Assembly (NCBI GenBank): GCA_029782215.1
Contig: JAKOVD010000147.1
Coordinates: forward strand, 124,001 to 188,000
Length of the DNA stretch: 64,000 bases
Origin: Chloroflexota bacterium
Lineage (GTDB): Bacteria > Chloroflexota > Anaerolineae > J102
Direction: 5' to 3'
The notes under the pieces were generated by a model. That model was not told the origin of the DNA. It did no database searches and was given only the letters and a program-made list of their open reading frames with translations. Both the position numbers and the translations under genes were made by a program. Positions 36,701 through 44,073 of the stretch are shown here, in pieces (positions within the stretch are counted from its first letter, which is position 1; each line of letters starts with the position of its first letter).

Positions 36701-37559
36701 CAGTGCCCACGTAGGCATAGCTCCCGAACGCGACAACGTCATACGCCCTGCCGTTATGGAATCCCACCTCAACTGGCGCCGAAGGATTAGCGACATTGAT
36801 CACCCGCAAACCAGCGCTGTTGTCTGCCACATAGGCATAATTCCCCGCTATGGCAACACCACAGGCAGTCCCCGGCGTGTCGTAGAACCCCACCTCGACC
36901 GGTTTGGCCGGATTGGCGATGTTCACCACCCGCAGCCCGTTCTCACCGTCCGCCACATAGGCATAGCTACCGACCACGGCGACGTCAAGGCTCTCACCCG
37001 GTGTGTCCAGGAATCCCACCTCAACTGGCGCCGAAGGATTAGCGACATTGATCACCCGCAAACCAGCACCCGCAGTCGCCAGATAGGCGTAGCTCCCAAC
37101 CACAACGACACTCTGCACATGGTCCGGCACCTCGGAGAATGCCACCTCCACGGGCTGTGTTGGGTTGGCGAGGCTCAAGACTCGTAGCCCTGCATCACCT
37201 GCTGCAACATATGCATAGTATCCGAATACGGCAATATCTTCGGCTGCAGCCGGCATTGGTTTGGAAGTCCCCACCTTCATCATGTTATGCACGTCTAGCA
37301 CCTCCAGCCGAAGGCCGATTCCCACGTAAGCATACTGTCCCTGTACGGCCACGGTCTTGATGGCACCCCCACTTTCCCCAACCACCTCGACGTTTTCGCT
37401 GTAAGCAGTCCCGGTATCGAGGTTTGAGAACCCGTCAACCAGCGCGCGTCTCACCGTCAATTCACCCGCAAGCGATGCACGAGCCGCTAAGAAAGCCAGT
37501 AGCAAGATAGTGATTGCCACCAAAACCACAATCACCAATGCTTGGTTGAGGCGTTTCAC
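33789..37559 (-). CDS. giant secreted LVIVD-propeller / CBM-like / FGE-sulfatase-like protein (element cargo)
   Basis: A 1256-residue exported protein with an N-terminal hydrophobic anchor ([20 protein letters not shown]). Residues about 55-670 hold about 14 LVIVD-type repeats (pattern GSYAYVA...[18 protein letters not shown]), enough for two seven-bladed propellers. A Pro/Thr linker is at about 673-736, then a CBM6/35-like beta domain at about 737-885 ([20 protein letters not shown]). A second linker contains VWLPLLTF. An FGE-sulfatase-like domain lies at about 1020-1256 ([35 protein letters not shown]); the usual RVLRGGSW is altered to RVRRSSAF, so catalysis is doubtful. GTG 37559 overlaps the nuclease gene by 4 bp. 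Confidence 0.85.
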   Translation of the reverse strand: MKRLNQALVIVVLVAITILLLAFLAARASLAGELTVRRALVDGFSNLDTGTAYSENVEVVGESGGAIKTVAVQGQYAYVGIGLRLEVLDVHNMMKVGTSKPMPAAAEDIAVFGYYAYVAAGDAGLRVLSLANPTQPVEVAFSEVPDHVQSVVVVGSYAYLATAGAGLRVINVANPSAPVEVGFLDTPGESLDVAVVGSYAYVADGENGLRVVNIANPAKPVEVGFYDTPGTACGVAIAGNYAYVADNSAGLRVINVANPSAPVEVGFHNGRAYDVVAFGSYAYVGTGDGLRVLDLANPAAPLSIGWCRTRGQSEYANHLTVADNVAYVVGGDVQSVQGVSVGRKELLAVNVANPTAPVENMSYNMGWDATFVAVAGEYAYAALGPNLRVIDIADPTAPDEVGSYYAQHTVWDIAIAGDYLYLADVNPNEVGYVNSRLAVVSVADPTAPKEVGYYRAPGKVVGVAVAGDYAYVVAPEAGLRVVRISDPTSPVEVGFVEISSITGKVVVSGNYAYVAAGGAGLRVVDVANPEAPVEVGSYQVGHDLAPGYVWHVAVVGSYAYATAAAQTDVVGDYVFQLLVLDISNPSAPVEVSHYDMQGLTMGFGFDVAVAGTYAFVTAGTTGLRVIDIADPTAPTEVGFFNLPGSARDVSAAGSYAYLAHTPGGLFVLRYTGQAPMPTPTPTPSNAPTATITPTPTETPLVTGTPTSTRTPSLSPTPTPTRTPTATPTPTLTAFVPVTWAIEAESGSLLPPMIRAEDPGACSGAYISSPVTSWVPAPNVAGSASYDFNVPSPGSYYLWLRGMGVGWLENSVWVSMNGDADYHFEFIPIDGQWIWGWQQQPEVPYSLAAGHYHLRISGREGDTRVDRVLVTNDPAYNPEVADTCTIATVTPTLTPTLANTATLNPTATPSPTSTATASPTRTPTPLLTPTPTDTQTPTATITPTETPSPTATPILAVWLPLLTFIHPIPTATPTLTSTPSLTPTPTSTRTPTPTRTPTPRHPPTPTHTSTPLSEEGDMVLVPAGTFQMGCDSAHNGGYPCHPDEWPLHTVYLDAYFIDQTEVTNAQYARCVGAGACVAPYSITSMTRRFYYGNPMFANYPVINVSWFRADVYCRWRGKRLPTEAEWEKAARGANDTRAYPWGDRAPECALANYRDGCVGDTSAVGSYPAGISPYGALDMVGNVWEWVNDWYSPSYYLSSPVSNPLGPATGKHRVRRSSAFQDDYHLPDFWDDRAANRVEDDPYSVVGSIGFRCASSS

Positions 37560-38524
37560 GGCAGACTCTCACATGCCTGGCCGTCGTGGTCGTTGCCATC
37601 CAGACGATGGTAGTCATAGCCCACAGTGCGAACGCAGTAGTCATAGCAGGCCTGAGCTGCATCGTGGGTACCGAGGTCCTTGCAGTCGAGGTCGGGACCG
37701 GAACAACTGCAGGGCGCCTGTGTCTGAGGTTGTGCCACTGGGATGGCTGGCTGCGAACGCTGGGGAGCTCGCGTAGGGACCGGTGTTGCAACAGGTTGCT
37801 GTGGGGGTGTCGGGATAGAACGTGCTACAGGTACACTCGCTGGCGGGTTGCTGACCAGGAATGCGGCAATCCAGGCGCCGCCGACAAGCTGATACCAGTC
37901 TGAGGCGGGGGTGCGTCCCACGATTTCCAGCGGCTGACCTGCCGTGACACTCCCCATCTGTCTGTGCGTTGTGGCCGGCCCAGCGCGTAAGTTGGCGTTG
38001 CGGCTGGCTGTGGGGGCGTGAGCCCATCGTCCCAAGCCCTTGGCGATGGCCTGCCTCTGCGCTTCGTCAAACTGTACCTGATGTGCCGTGTCAGGGGGAT
38101 AGGCCACTGCCCTCGCCCAGCCCTGTTTCACAAGCTCAAGGTTAACGAAGACACCAGACGGCAGGTAGATATAGCGCAGCAGCCGTCCATAGCGGTCGGT
38201 TTCCGACACGTCCTTCACCAGTATCACTTGTTGTCCGCTCAACAACCTGCTGGTTGCAGCCGTTGCCTCAGTTGCACCGGCTTGGCCCACTTCGGGCGTG
38301 TCAACGCCAATGAGGCGTACTTTGGCCTCACTTCCGTTGCGAGTGACCCTGATTGTGTCGCCATCCACGATGGCGGCCACGTGTGCTGTCTCCCCAGCGA
38401 CAGGCGGAGCGAATGCAGCCAGGCCGGACGCGTGGAGCGCAGGTCCCCATAGCGCGGCAACAACCAGGCAGACAACTCCAAGTCCGCGCGCCAGACCGCT
38501 CTTTGTTATGCCAGCGGTGTTCAT
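37556..38524 (-). CDS. secreted thermonuclease-like nuclease with SH3b and Excalibur-like domains (element cargo)
   Basis: A 322-residue exported protein: signal segment at about 10-40, then an SNase fold at about 45-170. SNase catalytic-type residues are present: [22 protein letters not shown] and [13 protein letters not shown]. An SH3b-like domain follows at about 172-220 ([20 protein letters not shown]), then a Pro/Gln linker. The C-terminal Excalibur-like calcium-binding motif ends in [15 protein letters not shown]. It probably cuts extracellular DNA or RNA. Its stop overlaps the start of the giant downstream gene (GTGA), so both are co-translated cargo. GAGGTAAG precedes ATG 38524, and a CRP/FNR-like site lies 124-137 bp upstream. 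Confidence 0.88.
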   Translation of the reverse strand: MNTAGITKSGLARGLGVVCLVVAALWGPALHASGLAAFAPPVAGETAHVAAIVDGDTIRVTRNGSEAKVRLIGVDTPEVGQAGATEATAATSRLLSGQQVILVKDVSETDRYGRLLRYIYLPSGVFVNLELVKQGWARAVAYPPDTAHQVQFDEAQRQAIAKGLGRWAHAPTASRNANLRAGPATTHRQMGSVTAGQPLEIVGRTPASDWYQLVGGAWIAAFLVSNPPASVPVARSIPTPPQQPVATPVPTRAPQRSQPAIPVAQPQTQAPCSCSGPDLDCKDLGTHDAAQACYDYCVRTVGYDYHRLDGNDHDGQACESLP

Positions 38525-38619
38525 CGGTCTTACCTCATGGAAGAACGACTGAACTGTCGTATGCGACTGTCACCCCCGCTGGCGAGTGCGGTCGGCGACG
38601 TCGATGACTCAGTCTGGTC

Positions 38620-38661
38620 AGTATCGCGCCCTCAACTCAACCCCGCCATGATTTAGGTCAT
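38620..38661 (-). promoter_or_regulatory. CRP/FNR-type operator with class II spacing upstream of the cargo operon
   Basis: ATGATTTAGGTCAT (38648-38661) differs by one base from the palindrome at 4479. On the minus strand GATACT (38625-38620) is a -10-like box whose centre is exactly 32 bp from the site centre. The predicted leader to ATG 38524 is about 90 nt. Confidence 0.45.
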
Positions 38662-38830
38662 ATCTGGGTCTGTGGCTATTCCTCTCTCACTGGTTCTGGC
38701 AACGCCGAGGGCTCAGCCTTGAGGCGCCAGTCTCCCACTGCGATTCTTTCTCCTATCACTTTCCACACACAGCCTGCTCGGGCTGGGGATAGCCGTTCAA
38801 GGAGGGGTACTTCGTCATTCGCCCTGGCGT

Positions 38831-38839
38831 TGCTATACT
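38831..38839 (+). promoter_or_regulatory. extended -10 promoter of the PLD-type gene
   Basis: TGCTATACT (TGn plus TATACT). No clear -35; leader of about 127 nt to ATG 38973. Confidence 0.4.
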
Positions 38840-38972
38840 TAGAACGTGGTTTTCGCGGCGGCCGCGACACGGCGAGCAGCACGACAATGATGCTGGCATT
38901 GGCTACGGTGCCCTGTCTGTGCTGCCGGCGCAATGTGCGGCGTCCAAGCAGAACATGATTGGAGAAAGTGCA

Positions 38973-39767
38973 ATGGCCAAAACCAAGGGTTTCGATATCA
39001 GCACGTTACTTGAGTTCCAACCTCCCGAGGTCTTTTGCGAGAGGTGCCTGGCACTCTTGCGCAAGACTGATTTCACGAGGGTGACGCTCCGCGATGAAAC
39101 GTTTGCAGTTCAGTGCCCAGCATGCGGGGTACTATACTTGCCTAACGAGTTCACTTCCTGGCAGGTCGGTGAATACCTGCATCAGGCAGGTTTCGGCATC
39201 AACCAGGAACGAATCATTCAACGCTGCGTTATGTTGGCCGGCATAGCGAGGGATGTCAACGATGCTAGCAGATGGAAGTGGGTCACTCCCATGAGTTCGC
39301 TACTCAGGGCATTTGCAGCGGCTGAAAGCTTCATCCATATTATGTCATGGGGATTCAGTTCCTTCTTCGTTGGGGCACTGAAGTTGAAAGCTCAGGCAGT
39401 TGCCGTTCGAGGCACGGTGTCGATGCAAAATCAGAAGGAATTCCTAGCCGAGATTTCGGACGTGACTGACGCACCCAGGTTCGAAGTCCATATGGTCGAT
39501 ACCAGGAATAACGAGATGTGGGCCAACGCCCCGCATCACAAATTAGTTATCATAGATGGTCTGCTTGCCCTCACCGGCTCGGCTAACCTAACCACGCCTG
39601 CATGGAGATCTGTGCTAGAAGGCAAAGAGCACATTGAAGCAATCACCGACCTTGCAAGGATAGCTGAGCTGCATAACCGCTACTTCAGCCATTTCTGGGC
39701 CGAATCCAAGCAAGATGGTGGTGCCAAAAGCAACCCTATCTCCATGATGAGGCCGATTCCTTTCTAG
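38973..39767 (+). CDS. zinc-ribbon phospholipase-D-like (HKD) nuclease candidate
   Basis: A 264-residue protein. The C-terminal half has one HKD motif, HHKLVIIDGLLALTGSANLT, as in Nuc/BfiI-type phosphodiesterases that work as dimers. The N-terminal third has CERCLALL and CPACGVLYLP, a four-cysteine zinc ribbon. Members of this superfamily cut DNA or phospholipids; inside a mobile element a DNA-acting or defence role is the likelier reading. ATG 38973 has GGAG 9-12 nt upstream; ATG 38955 is in frame. It is the only plus-strand gene of the element and has its own promoter. Confidence 0.8.
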   Translation: MAKTKGFDISTLLEFQPPEVFCERCLALLRKTDFTRVTLRDETFAVQCPACGVLYLPNEFTSWQVGEYLHQAGFGINQERIIQRCVMLAGIARDVNDASRWKWVTPMSSLLRAFAAAESFIHIMSWGFSSFFVGALKLKAQAVAVRGTVSMQNQKEFLAEISDVTDAPRFEVHMVDTRNNEMWANAPHHKLVIIDGLLALTGSANLTTPAWRSVLEGKEHIEAITDLARIAELHNRYFSHFWAESKQDGGAKSNPISMMRPIPF

Positions 39768-40251
39768 CCACGTTGAGAAGAGAGACGCATAGTGAGGAGC
39801 CGCAGCATAGGGCTCCTTTGAGTCTGCCCCGCAGTCATCTTTCCTGCTACGGCTCGTGACATTATGGAAAGCTGTGTGCGCGTGGGCAATGCCGTCGCCC
39901 CCCTTGCCCATTCCCAAGGTTCGAGCCACTCTCGAGCACTCAGCTAGCCATCCACAAGCAGTGATTAGGGCTCAGTCGCGTAGCGGTGTCCAGCCGGAAA
40001 GCGCTGCCACGGACAAAGCGGGGCGCAGGCGACAAGCGGCTGCCGAAGGATACCGTTGGTGGGCACTGCACGCACTCAAACTCGGTCGCCACGGTGGGTG
40101 GTGGGTTTGGATGCCTGAAGTGCCCGCCTGGGATGGGCGGGCAGATTGCCGTTAGGCAAACAAAGAGGCCGTCGCCGGTAAGCTCAAGGCTTTCCCATCA
40201 GCGACGGCCCATCCGGGCTATTCGGTTGTCAGTCATGGGGTTGGGATTGGC
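39768..40251. other. gap inside the element
   Basis: No supported gene. It contains a hairpin TGCCCGCC / GGCGGGCA (40121-40143) and the minus-strand terminator at 40155-40209. Confidence 0.4.
40155..40209 (-). terminator. terminator after the minus-strand small-gene block
   Basis: Stem GGCCGTCGC / GCGACGGCC (40167-40175 with 40201-40209), 25-nt loop, followed on the minus strand by TCTTTGTTTG. The long loop lowers certainty. Confidence 0.55.
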
Positions 40252-40716
40252 CTACTTCTTGGCCTTGCCGTTGCACCAGGCGCCGTCATCGGTCTTGTGG
40301 GAGTACCAGGCCTGGTTGCCCTTCTCGAAGCGGCGCATCTCGCACTGGTGGATGGGGCACCAGGCGGGGTCGTGGCCGTTGCCGTTGGGCTGGCTGCCGT
40401 TGCCGCTGGGGTTCGCACCGTTGCCGTTCACGGGCGCAGGGGTCTGACCGTTGCCATTGGGCGTGGTCGTCACCTTGAAGTTCTCACGGGCGTCGCGGTC
40501 CAGAATGAAAGCGGCACCAGCCTTGTTCAGTTCGATGGCGGCCTTGTAGGCCTCGCGCAGCAGGCCCAGCGTCATCTCGGCGGTGGCGCCCTCGCGCATG
40601 GTCAGGCGCCACTGGACGCCGTTGAGGACGAAGTCGGTGAAGGCCGAAACCTTGGCCTCGCTGTGGGCGGTCTCGGTGACGACGGGGGCGGGCAGGTTGG
40701 TGGTGGTGGTAGCCAT
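40252..40716 (-). CDS. element protein with C-terminal zinc-ribbon-like motif, function unknown
   Basis: A 154-residue protein. The N-terminal half (about 20-85) is a compact alpha/beta region with GVQWRLTMREGATAEMTLGL. A linker rich in Asn-Gly follows (about 98-125). The C-terminus has WCPIHQCEMRRFEK...GAWCNGKAKK, a Cys/His cluster of the kind seen at the ends of phage and plasmid ssDNA-related proteins. AAGGAG precedes ATG 40716 at about 10 nt, which rules out the longer in-frame start. It is the last gene of the small-gene block. A role in DNA handling is only a guess. Confidence 0.65.
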   Translation of the reverse strand: MATTTTNLPAPVVTETAHSEAKVSAFTDFVLNGVQWRLTMREGATAEMTLGLLREAYKAAIELNKAGAAFILDRDARENFKVTTTPNGNGQTPAPVNGNGANPSGNGSQPNGNGHDPAWCPIHQCEMRRFEKGNQAWYSHKTDDGAWCNGKAKK

Positions 40717-40796
40717 TGTCAGAGTCTCCTTGGACTGAGAAGTGAGGTTGGACGTGGTCGGTGAAGGGTTGAATGGTTGCGGGTGCAGGGCGGTCA

Positions 40797-41159
40797 TTAG
40801 CGGATGGTCAGGGCGCCAGGGCGGGCCTTCTCGGTGCGGTAGGGCCACAGCAGGTCACGCAGGGCGGGGTCCGCCACGCACAGCCGGTCAAGAGCCTGGG
40901 CGTCGTAGCTGACACTGACGCCATCGGCAGGCAGGTAGGCTTTGCCCACTGGCGTGGTGATGCCGGTCAGGCCCCACTCGGCGAACAGGTCGGCAATGAC
41001 AGCCTTGGCCTGGCGCTGCAGGTCCTGCCAGGGCTGGACGGCCTCGGCTTCCCCGGCCTTGGCGGCCTTGTAGGCGCTGATGGCGGCCTCGGCGGCGCCG
41101 TCAGGGGTGATGGTGGGGGTGAAGGTGAGCAGGTTCTGGACTTCGGACAGGGTGGTCAT
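40797..41159 (-). CDS. small element protein, function unknown
   Basis: A 120-residue soluble protein starting MTTLSEVQNLLTFTP. The Ala-rich helical middle (AAISAYKAAKAGEAEAV) is followed by GLTGITTPVGKAYLP and DRLCVADPALRDLLWPYRTE. No family is recognised. ATG 41159 overlaps the stop of the upstream gene (ATGA), so translation is coupled; this decides the start over a longer open frame. Confidence 0.6.
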   Translation of the reverse strand: MTTLSEVQNLLTFTPTITPDGAAEAAISAYKAAKAGEAEAVQPWQDLQRQAKAVIADLFAEWGLTGITTPVGKAYLPADGVSVSYDAQALDRLCVADPALRDLLWPYRTEKARPGALTIR

Positions 41160-41356
41160 GGGGTGGTCTCCGGGGTGAGCGTGATGCCAAGTTCGTTGGC
41201 GTAGTCGGTGACTTGCTGGGCGTGATGGGGGGCGGTGAGCTTGATGCGGCAGCCCCGGAAGGGGCGAAGCTGGTCGAGGCTGCCGGCCATGAGGCAGCGG
41301 CAGCAGAGCATCACGAACTTGCCGCTGGTGATGGTCTTGGGCTTGGGCCGGCGCAT
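41156..41356 (-). CDS. 66-residue Cys-containing element protein
   Basis: Begins MRRPKPKTITSGKFVMLCCRCL and includes LDQLRPFRGCRIKLTA. A CCRC group suggests metal binding, but no family is recognised. It lies 8 bp after the previous gene and overlaps the next by 4 bp. Confidence 0.5.
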   Translation of the reverse strand: MRRPKPKTITSGKFVMLCCRCLMAGSLDQLRPFRGCRIKLTAPHHAQQVTDYANELGITLTPETTP

Positions 41357-41364
41357 GGGGCACC

Positions 41365-41565
41365 TCAGTGGGGGATGCCTTGCAGCCGCAGGGTGGCGTG
41401 GAAGATGCGCAGGGCCAGGTCGGCGTGCTCGGCGGGCAGGCCCCGGCACAGGTCCACGAGCAGCAGGTGGGAGAGTTCCACGAGGGTCATGCCCTGGCGT
41501 TCGGCAAAGCGGATGGCGACGGCCTCGTCGTGGCGCAGCGTGGGGTCGGTGGAAACGGGTGACAT
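41365..41565 (-). CDS. 66-residue element protein, function unknown
   Basis: Mostly helical: RHDEAVAIRFAERQGMTLVE and LSHLLLVDLCRGLPAEHADL. No family recognised. CCGGAG precedes ATG 41565. A strong terminator ends 15 nt upstream of the start. Confidence 0.5.
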   Translation of the reverse strand: MSPVSTDPTLRHDEAVAIRFAERQGMTLVELSHLLLVDLCRGLPAEHADLALRIFHATLRLQGIPH

Positions 41566-41580
41566 GGGTCAGACTCCGGA

Positions 41581-41619
41581 AAACAAAAAAGCCCCGGCGT
41601 CGGGTGACGACCGGGGCTT
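41581..41619 (-). terminator. terminator abutting the ribosome binding site of the 41565 gene
   Basis: Stem AAGCCCCGG / CCGGGGCTT with a 13-nt loop, then TTTTTTGTTT on the minus strand, then CCGGAG and the start codon. Confidence 0.8.
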
Positions 41620-41640
41620 GGCGGATGGAGAGGCGTGGGT

Positions 41641-41928
41641 TTAGCGGGGCTTGCGTGGCAGGGGACCTCCGGGATAGGGAAAGTGGCCCAAGGACGTGTG
41701 GCGGTAGGGGTCGTTGACGTAGGCCAGCCAGTCGGCCATGTACTTGCGGGTGCGGGCGATGTCGCCGTCGAAGTGCTTGGCCGCCATGATGCGCACGGCA
41801 GCCCGTCCACCCTGGCGGGCGATGTCCTGGCGCTGCTCGGGCGTCAGGGCGTTGGCACGGGCGGTGCCGCCGTCACGGGCAAGGGCGTTGCCGGGCACGA
41901 AGCGGCCATGTGCGTCGCGATTGGTCAT
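41641..41928 (-). CDS. 95-residue basic element protein
   Basis: The N-terminus MTNRDAHGRFVPGNALARDG is the 'GRFxxGN' opening common in small phage and plasmid proteins. It continues LTPEQRQDIARQGGRAAVRI and ends with a Pro/Arg tail. Function unknown; nucleic-acid binding is plausible from the basic charge. AAGGAG precedes ATG 41928, which overlaps the stop of the antirestriction gene. Confidence 0.6.
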   Translation of the reverse strand: MTNRDAHGRFVPGNALARDGGTARANALTPEQRQDIARQGGRAAVRIMAAKHFDGDIARTRKYMADWLAYVNDPYRHTSLGHFPYPGGPLPRKPR

Positions 41929-42776
41929 CCGTAGACTCCTTGCAGGAAGGTGGGCACGGCGGGCGCTGGCAAGGGATGGGGAAGCGAGTCGGCGGGGGAG
42001 GTGAGCGTGTAGCTGGACGTGAGCAGGGCAATGACCTTCTCGACCGTGCTGAGGGCCTTGACGATGGCTACCAGCGGGTCGGCGTTGTAGCGGCTGATGT
42101 AGCGCCAGGCGTTGCCGCTGTGGTCCCGCAGCCCGTACATCTGCATCAGCACGGCGCTGGTGAACTCGGCCACGGTCTCCTGGTCGCTGTGCTGCCCACC
42201 CTTGAGCTTGCCGTCGATGCGGGCGTGGGCAGCGTGGGCCAGCTCGTGGAAGAACACGGCTTCATCGTGGGTGGCCAGGCGGATTTGGTCGCCACGCGCC
42301 GTGCAATCACCGTAGCGACCGGGGGGCAGGGGAAGGTACTCAACGCTGACGCCCAGGTCGCGGGCAACGTTGGCCAGCGGCGGCAGAGTGGCGGGGGCGT
42401 AGCTGTTGGACACTACTGGCTTGCCCTCGGTGGCATCGACCGGGAACACGGCGACCGAGCGGAAGCCCATCAGCACCGAGCGCTCTTCGCCGGTGTCGGG
42501 GTCAGCGAAGACCCGGATGATGGGCGCCAGGATGAAGGCGGCGCGGGCGCCGGTCTTGACCCAGCGGCCCGCTTCCTGCCACTGGCGGAAGCCACGGCAG
42601 TCGAGGGTGCCGGTCTGGAAGAAGGCCAGGATGCGGTTGGACAGGGTCCAGCGGTCGGAAGGGATGCCGTCTTTGGCGCGCAGGCGGGCGATTTCGACCA
42701 CGGGCGCCAGGTCGCCGCTGCGAAACTTGGCGACGACGGCATCAAGAGCGTTGCGTGCTTCGGGTGAGAGCTGCAT
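41925..42776 (-). CDS. ArdC-like antirestriction protein (ssDNA-binding plus zincin)
   Basis: A 283-residue protein. The N-terminal part (about 1-115) has the ArdC-type pattern WTLSNRILAFFQTGTLDCRG, FRQWQEAGRWVKTGARAAFI. The second part carries a zinc-metalloprotease motif HELAHAAHARI around residue 178, with Glu further on (DQETVAEFTSAVLM). Known ArdC proteins enter recipient cells with transferred DNA, bind single strands and protect against restriction. AGGAGG precedes ATG 42776. A terminator hairpin ends 20 nt upstream of the start. Confidence 0.82.
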   Translation of the reverse strand: MQLSPEARNALDAVVAKFRSGDLAPVVEIARLRAKDGIPSDRWTLSNRILAFFQTGTLDCRGFRQWQEAGRWVKTGARAAFILAPIIRVFADPDTGEERSVLMGFRSVAVFPVDATEGKPVVSNSYAPATLPPLANVARDLGVSVEYLPLPPGRYGDCTARGDQIRLATHDEAVFFHELAHAAHARIDGKLKGGQHSDQETVAEFTSAVLMQMYGLRDHSGNAWRYISRYNADPLVAIVKALSTVEKVIALLTSSYTLTSPADSLPHPLPAPAVPTFLQGVYG

Positions 42777-42796
42777 GTCGTTCCTCCTAAGAAACG

Positions 42797-42821
42797 AAAA
42801 AGCCCCCGGCGATGCGGGGGC
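42797..42821 (-). terminator. terminator abutting the ardC-like ribosome binding site
   Basis: 7-bp stem GCCCCCG / CGGGGGC, 6-nt loop, TTTTTCG on the minus strand, then AGGAGG and the start codon. Confidence 0.75.
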
Positions 42822-42871
42822 AGGTGGAAGGGAAGAAAGGTGGGTTGGCGTTGGTCGGTGGCGCTGGGCAC

Positions 42872-42910
42872 AAAAAAAGCCCCAAGCATCCGTGAGGACA
42901 CCTGGGGCTT
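42872..42910 (-). terminator. second upstream terminator in tandem
   Basis: Stem AAGCCCCAGG / CTTGGGGCTT (one mismatch), then seven T residues on the minus strand. Only 50 bp separate it from the next terminator and no gene lies between. Confidence 0.75.
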
Positions 42911-43130
42911 CAGTGAGGCCAGCCGGGGCGGAAAGGGAGATTCAGACCGGTCTGGACGCGAGGGGGTCAAGCACCGCCCGTGTGTTCACTTTGGGGATGC
43001 TCTCACTCCATCTATAGGGGTCTTCGATTTTTCACGCCTTCGCGGGCGCGAGTCACGCGCGAAAGGACGACGTCAGGGCACTTGCTGGGCAAACCTGTGC
43101 ATTCTTGAGCTTGGGTGTGTGCGCGAGCAC

Positions 43131-43625
43131 CTACCCCACCACTTCATACTCTACCTGCACGGCGAGATCGTCGTCAGGAGCCCGTCCGACACGGACCTCG
43201 ACGCCATTCACGGTGATAGCATTGTAGATGGATGTGCCATCGCGAGGGCGGGAAGTGTCTCCGGCGCGATCGTCATGCTGCAGCAGCAAGGCCAGAAAGT
43301 CACGTACCACCCGTCCTGCGCCGACGTGGTCGCGTACCATGTCCCCGATCTTGCCCGCACCGACCGCCAGTTGGTAGTCAACGACTTCGGGCACGCCACC
43401 GGCAAGCTGGGCGGTCATCTGAGCCACAAGGTTGCCGCGCACTTCCTTGATCAGCATTTGGAACTCAGGGCTTGCGATGATCTTGGCAACCGTGTTCCGG
43501 CTACCGATGCCCATCAGATCGGCAAGCTCCTGCTGAGAGCGGCTGGGATTCTCGACCATAAGTTCAAGTAAGCGAGCGGTACGGAGTTCATCGGCAGACC
43601 GCTTGGGCGTTAGCGAGGGTATCAT
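43131..43625 (-). CDS. helix-turn-helix element protein
   Basis: A 164-residue protein. An HTH-like stretch SQQELADLMGIGSRNTVAKI lies near residues 30-50, followed by a helical region and an acidic C-terminus with VNGVEVRVGRAPDDDLAVQ. The layout resembles small phage/plasmid DNA-binding or terminase-small-subunit-like proteins, but no family can be fixed. GAGGA precedes ATG 43625; a longer frame to 43682 would overlap the upstream gene. Confidence 0.6.
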   Translation of the reverse strand: MIPSLTPKRSADELRTARLLELMVENPSRSQQELADLMGIGSRNTVAKIIASPEFQMLIKEVRGNLVAQMTAQLAGGVPEVVDYQLAVGAGKIGDMVRDHVGAGRVVRDFLALLLQHDDRAGDTSRPRDGTSIYNAITVNGVEVRVGRAPDDDLAVQVEYEVVG

Positions 43626-43656
43626 GGCAATCCTCGGAAGTTGTAGGGCAACGCGG

Positions 43657-43953
43657 CTAGAAAGGACATTCTTCGCCTTCAAGTCCTAGACTGATGTCGA
43701 CTTCGGCCAGGCACACCGCGACTCCTGCGAGTCTCGCGTACACCGTCTTCAAGTCTTGCAGTGATTCTTCGTATCTTGCTATCACTTTACCTATTTCCAT
43801 ACGAATAGCCTCAACATCAGTGACAGGACGCCCAAGCACCGTATATTCCCCTTCTGCGTCGTTCTCATCGGGCATCTCTTCTTCGATGTCATCGGCAGGC
43901 ACATCTTCGTATCTGTAGTCAACGGTCACAGGTCGTAGTTTGTTGGTTTTCAT
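43657..43953 (-). CDS. 98-residue acidic element protein
   Basis: Begins MKTNKLRPVTVDYRYEDVPA, with an acidic run around DDIEEEMPDENDAEG and a helical C-terminus (EIGKVIARYEESLQDLKTVY) that could form a coiled coil. Function unknown. The mirrored iteron array lies 35-106 bp upstream of the start and may be its operator. Confidence 0.55.
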   Translation of the reverse strand: MKTNKLRPVTVDYRYEDVPADDIEEEMPDENDAEGEYTVLGRPVTDVEAIRMEIGKVIARYEESLQDLKTVYARLAGVAVCLAEVDISLGLEGEECPF

Positions 43954-43987
43954 AATGGATTTACCGAAATTAGTGTTTGCGTTGGAC

Positions 43988-44059
43988 CACAATAATCACA
44001 ATCATCACAATAAAGGCAAGCGCCATATCGGGAAGATTGTGATTATTGTGATTATTGTG
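43988..44059. repeat. mirrored 9-bp iteron array (3 + 3 units), candidate replication origin or operator
   Basis: CACAAT occurs at 43988, 43997 and 44006; its complement ATTGTG occurs at 44036, 44045 and 44054, all at exact 9-bp steps. Units are about TTGTGATTA. A 24-bp centre separates the two arms. It lies just downstream of the RepA-like ATPase gene. Confidence 0.75.
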
Positions 44060-44073
44060 AGTGGATACTTGGT

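Larger units (their letters stand above)
38525..38972. other. divergent regulatory region between the cargo operon and the PLD-type gene
   Basis: No gene is seen in 448 bp. It holds the CRP/FNR-like palindrome (38648-38661) facing left and an extended -10 promoter (38831-38839) facing right. Confidence 0.5.

Noticed and set aside
39856-40155. Plus-strand frame of about 100 codons after the PLD-type gene
   Set aside because: No ribosome binding site, Arg/Trp-rich composition, and it runs into the terminator hairpins.
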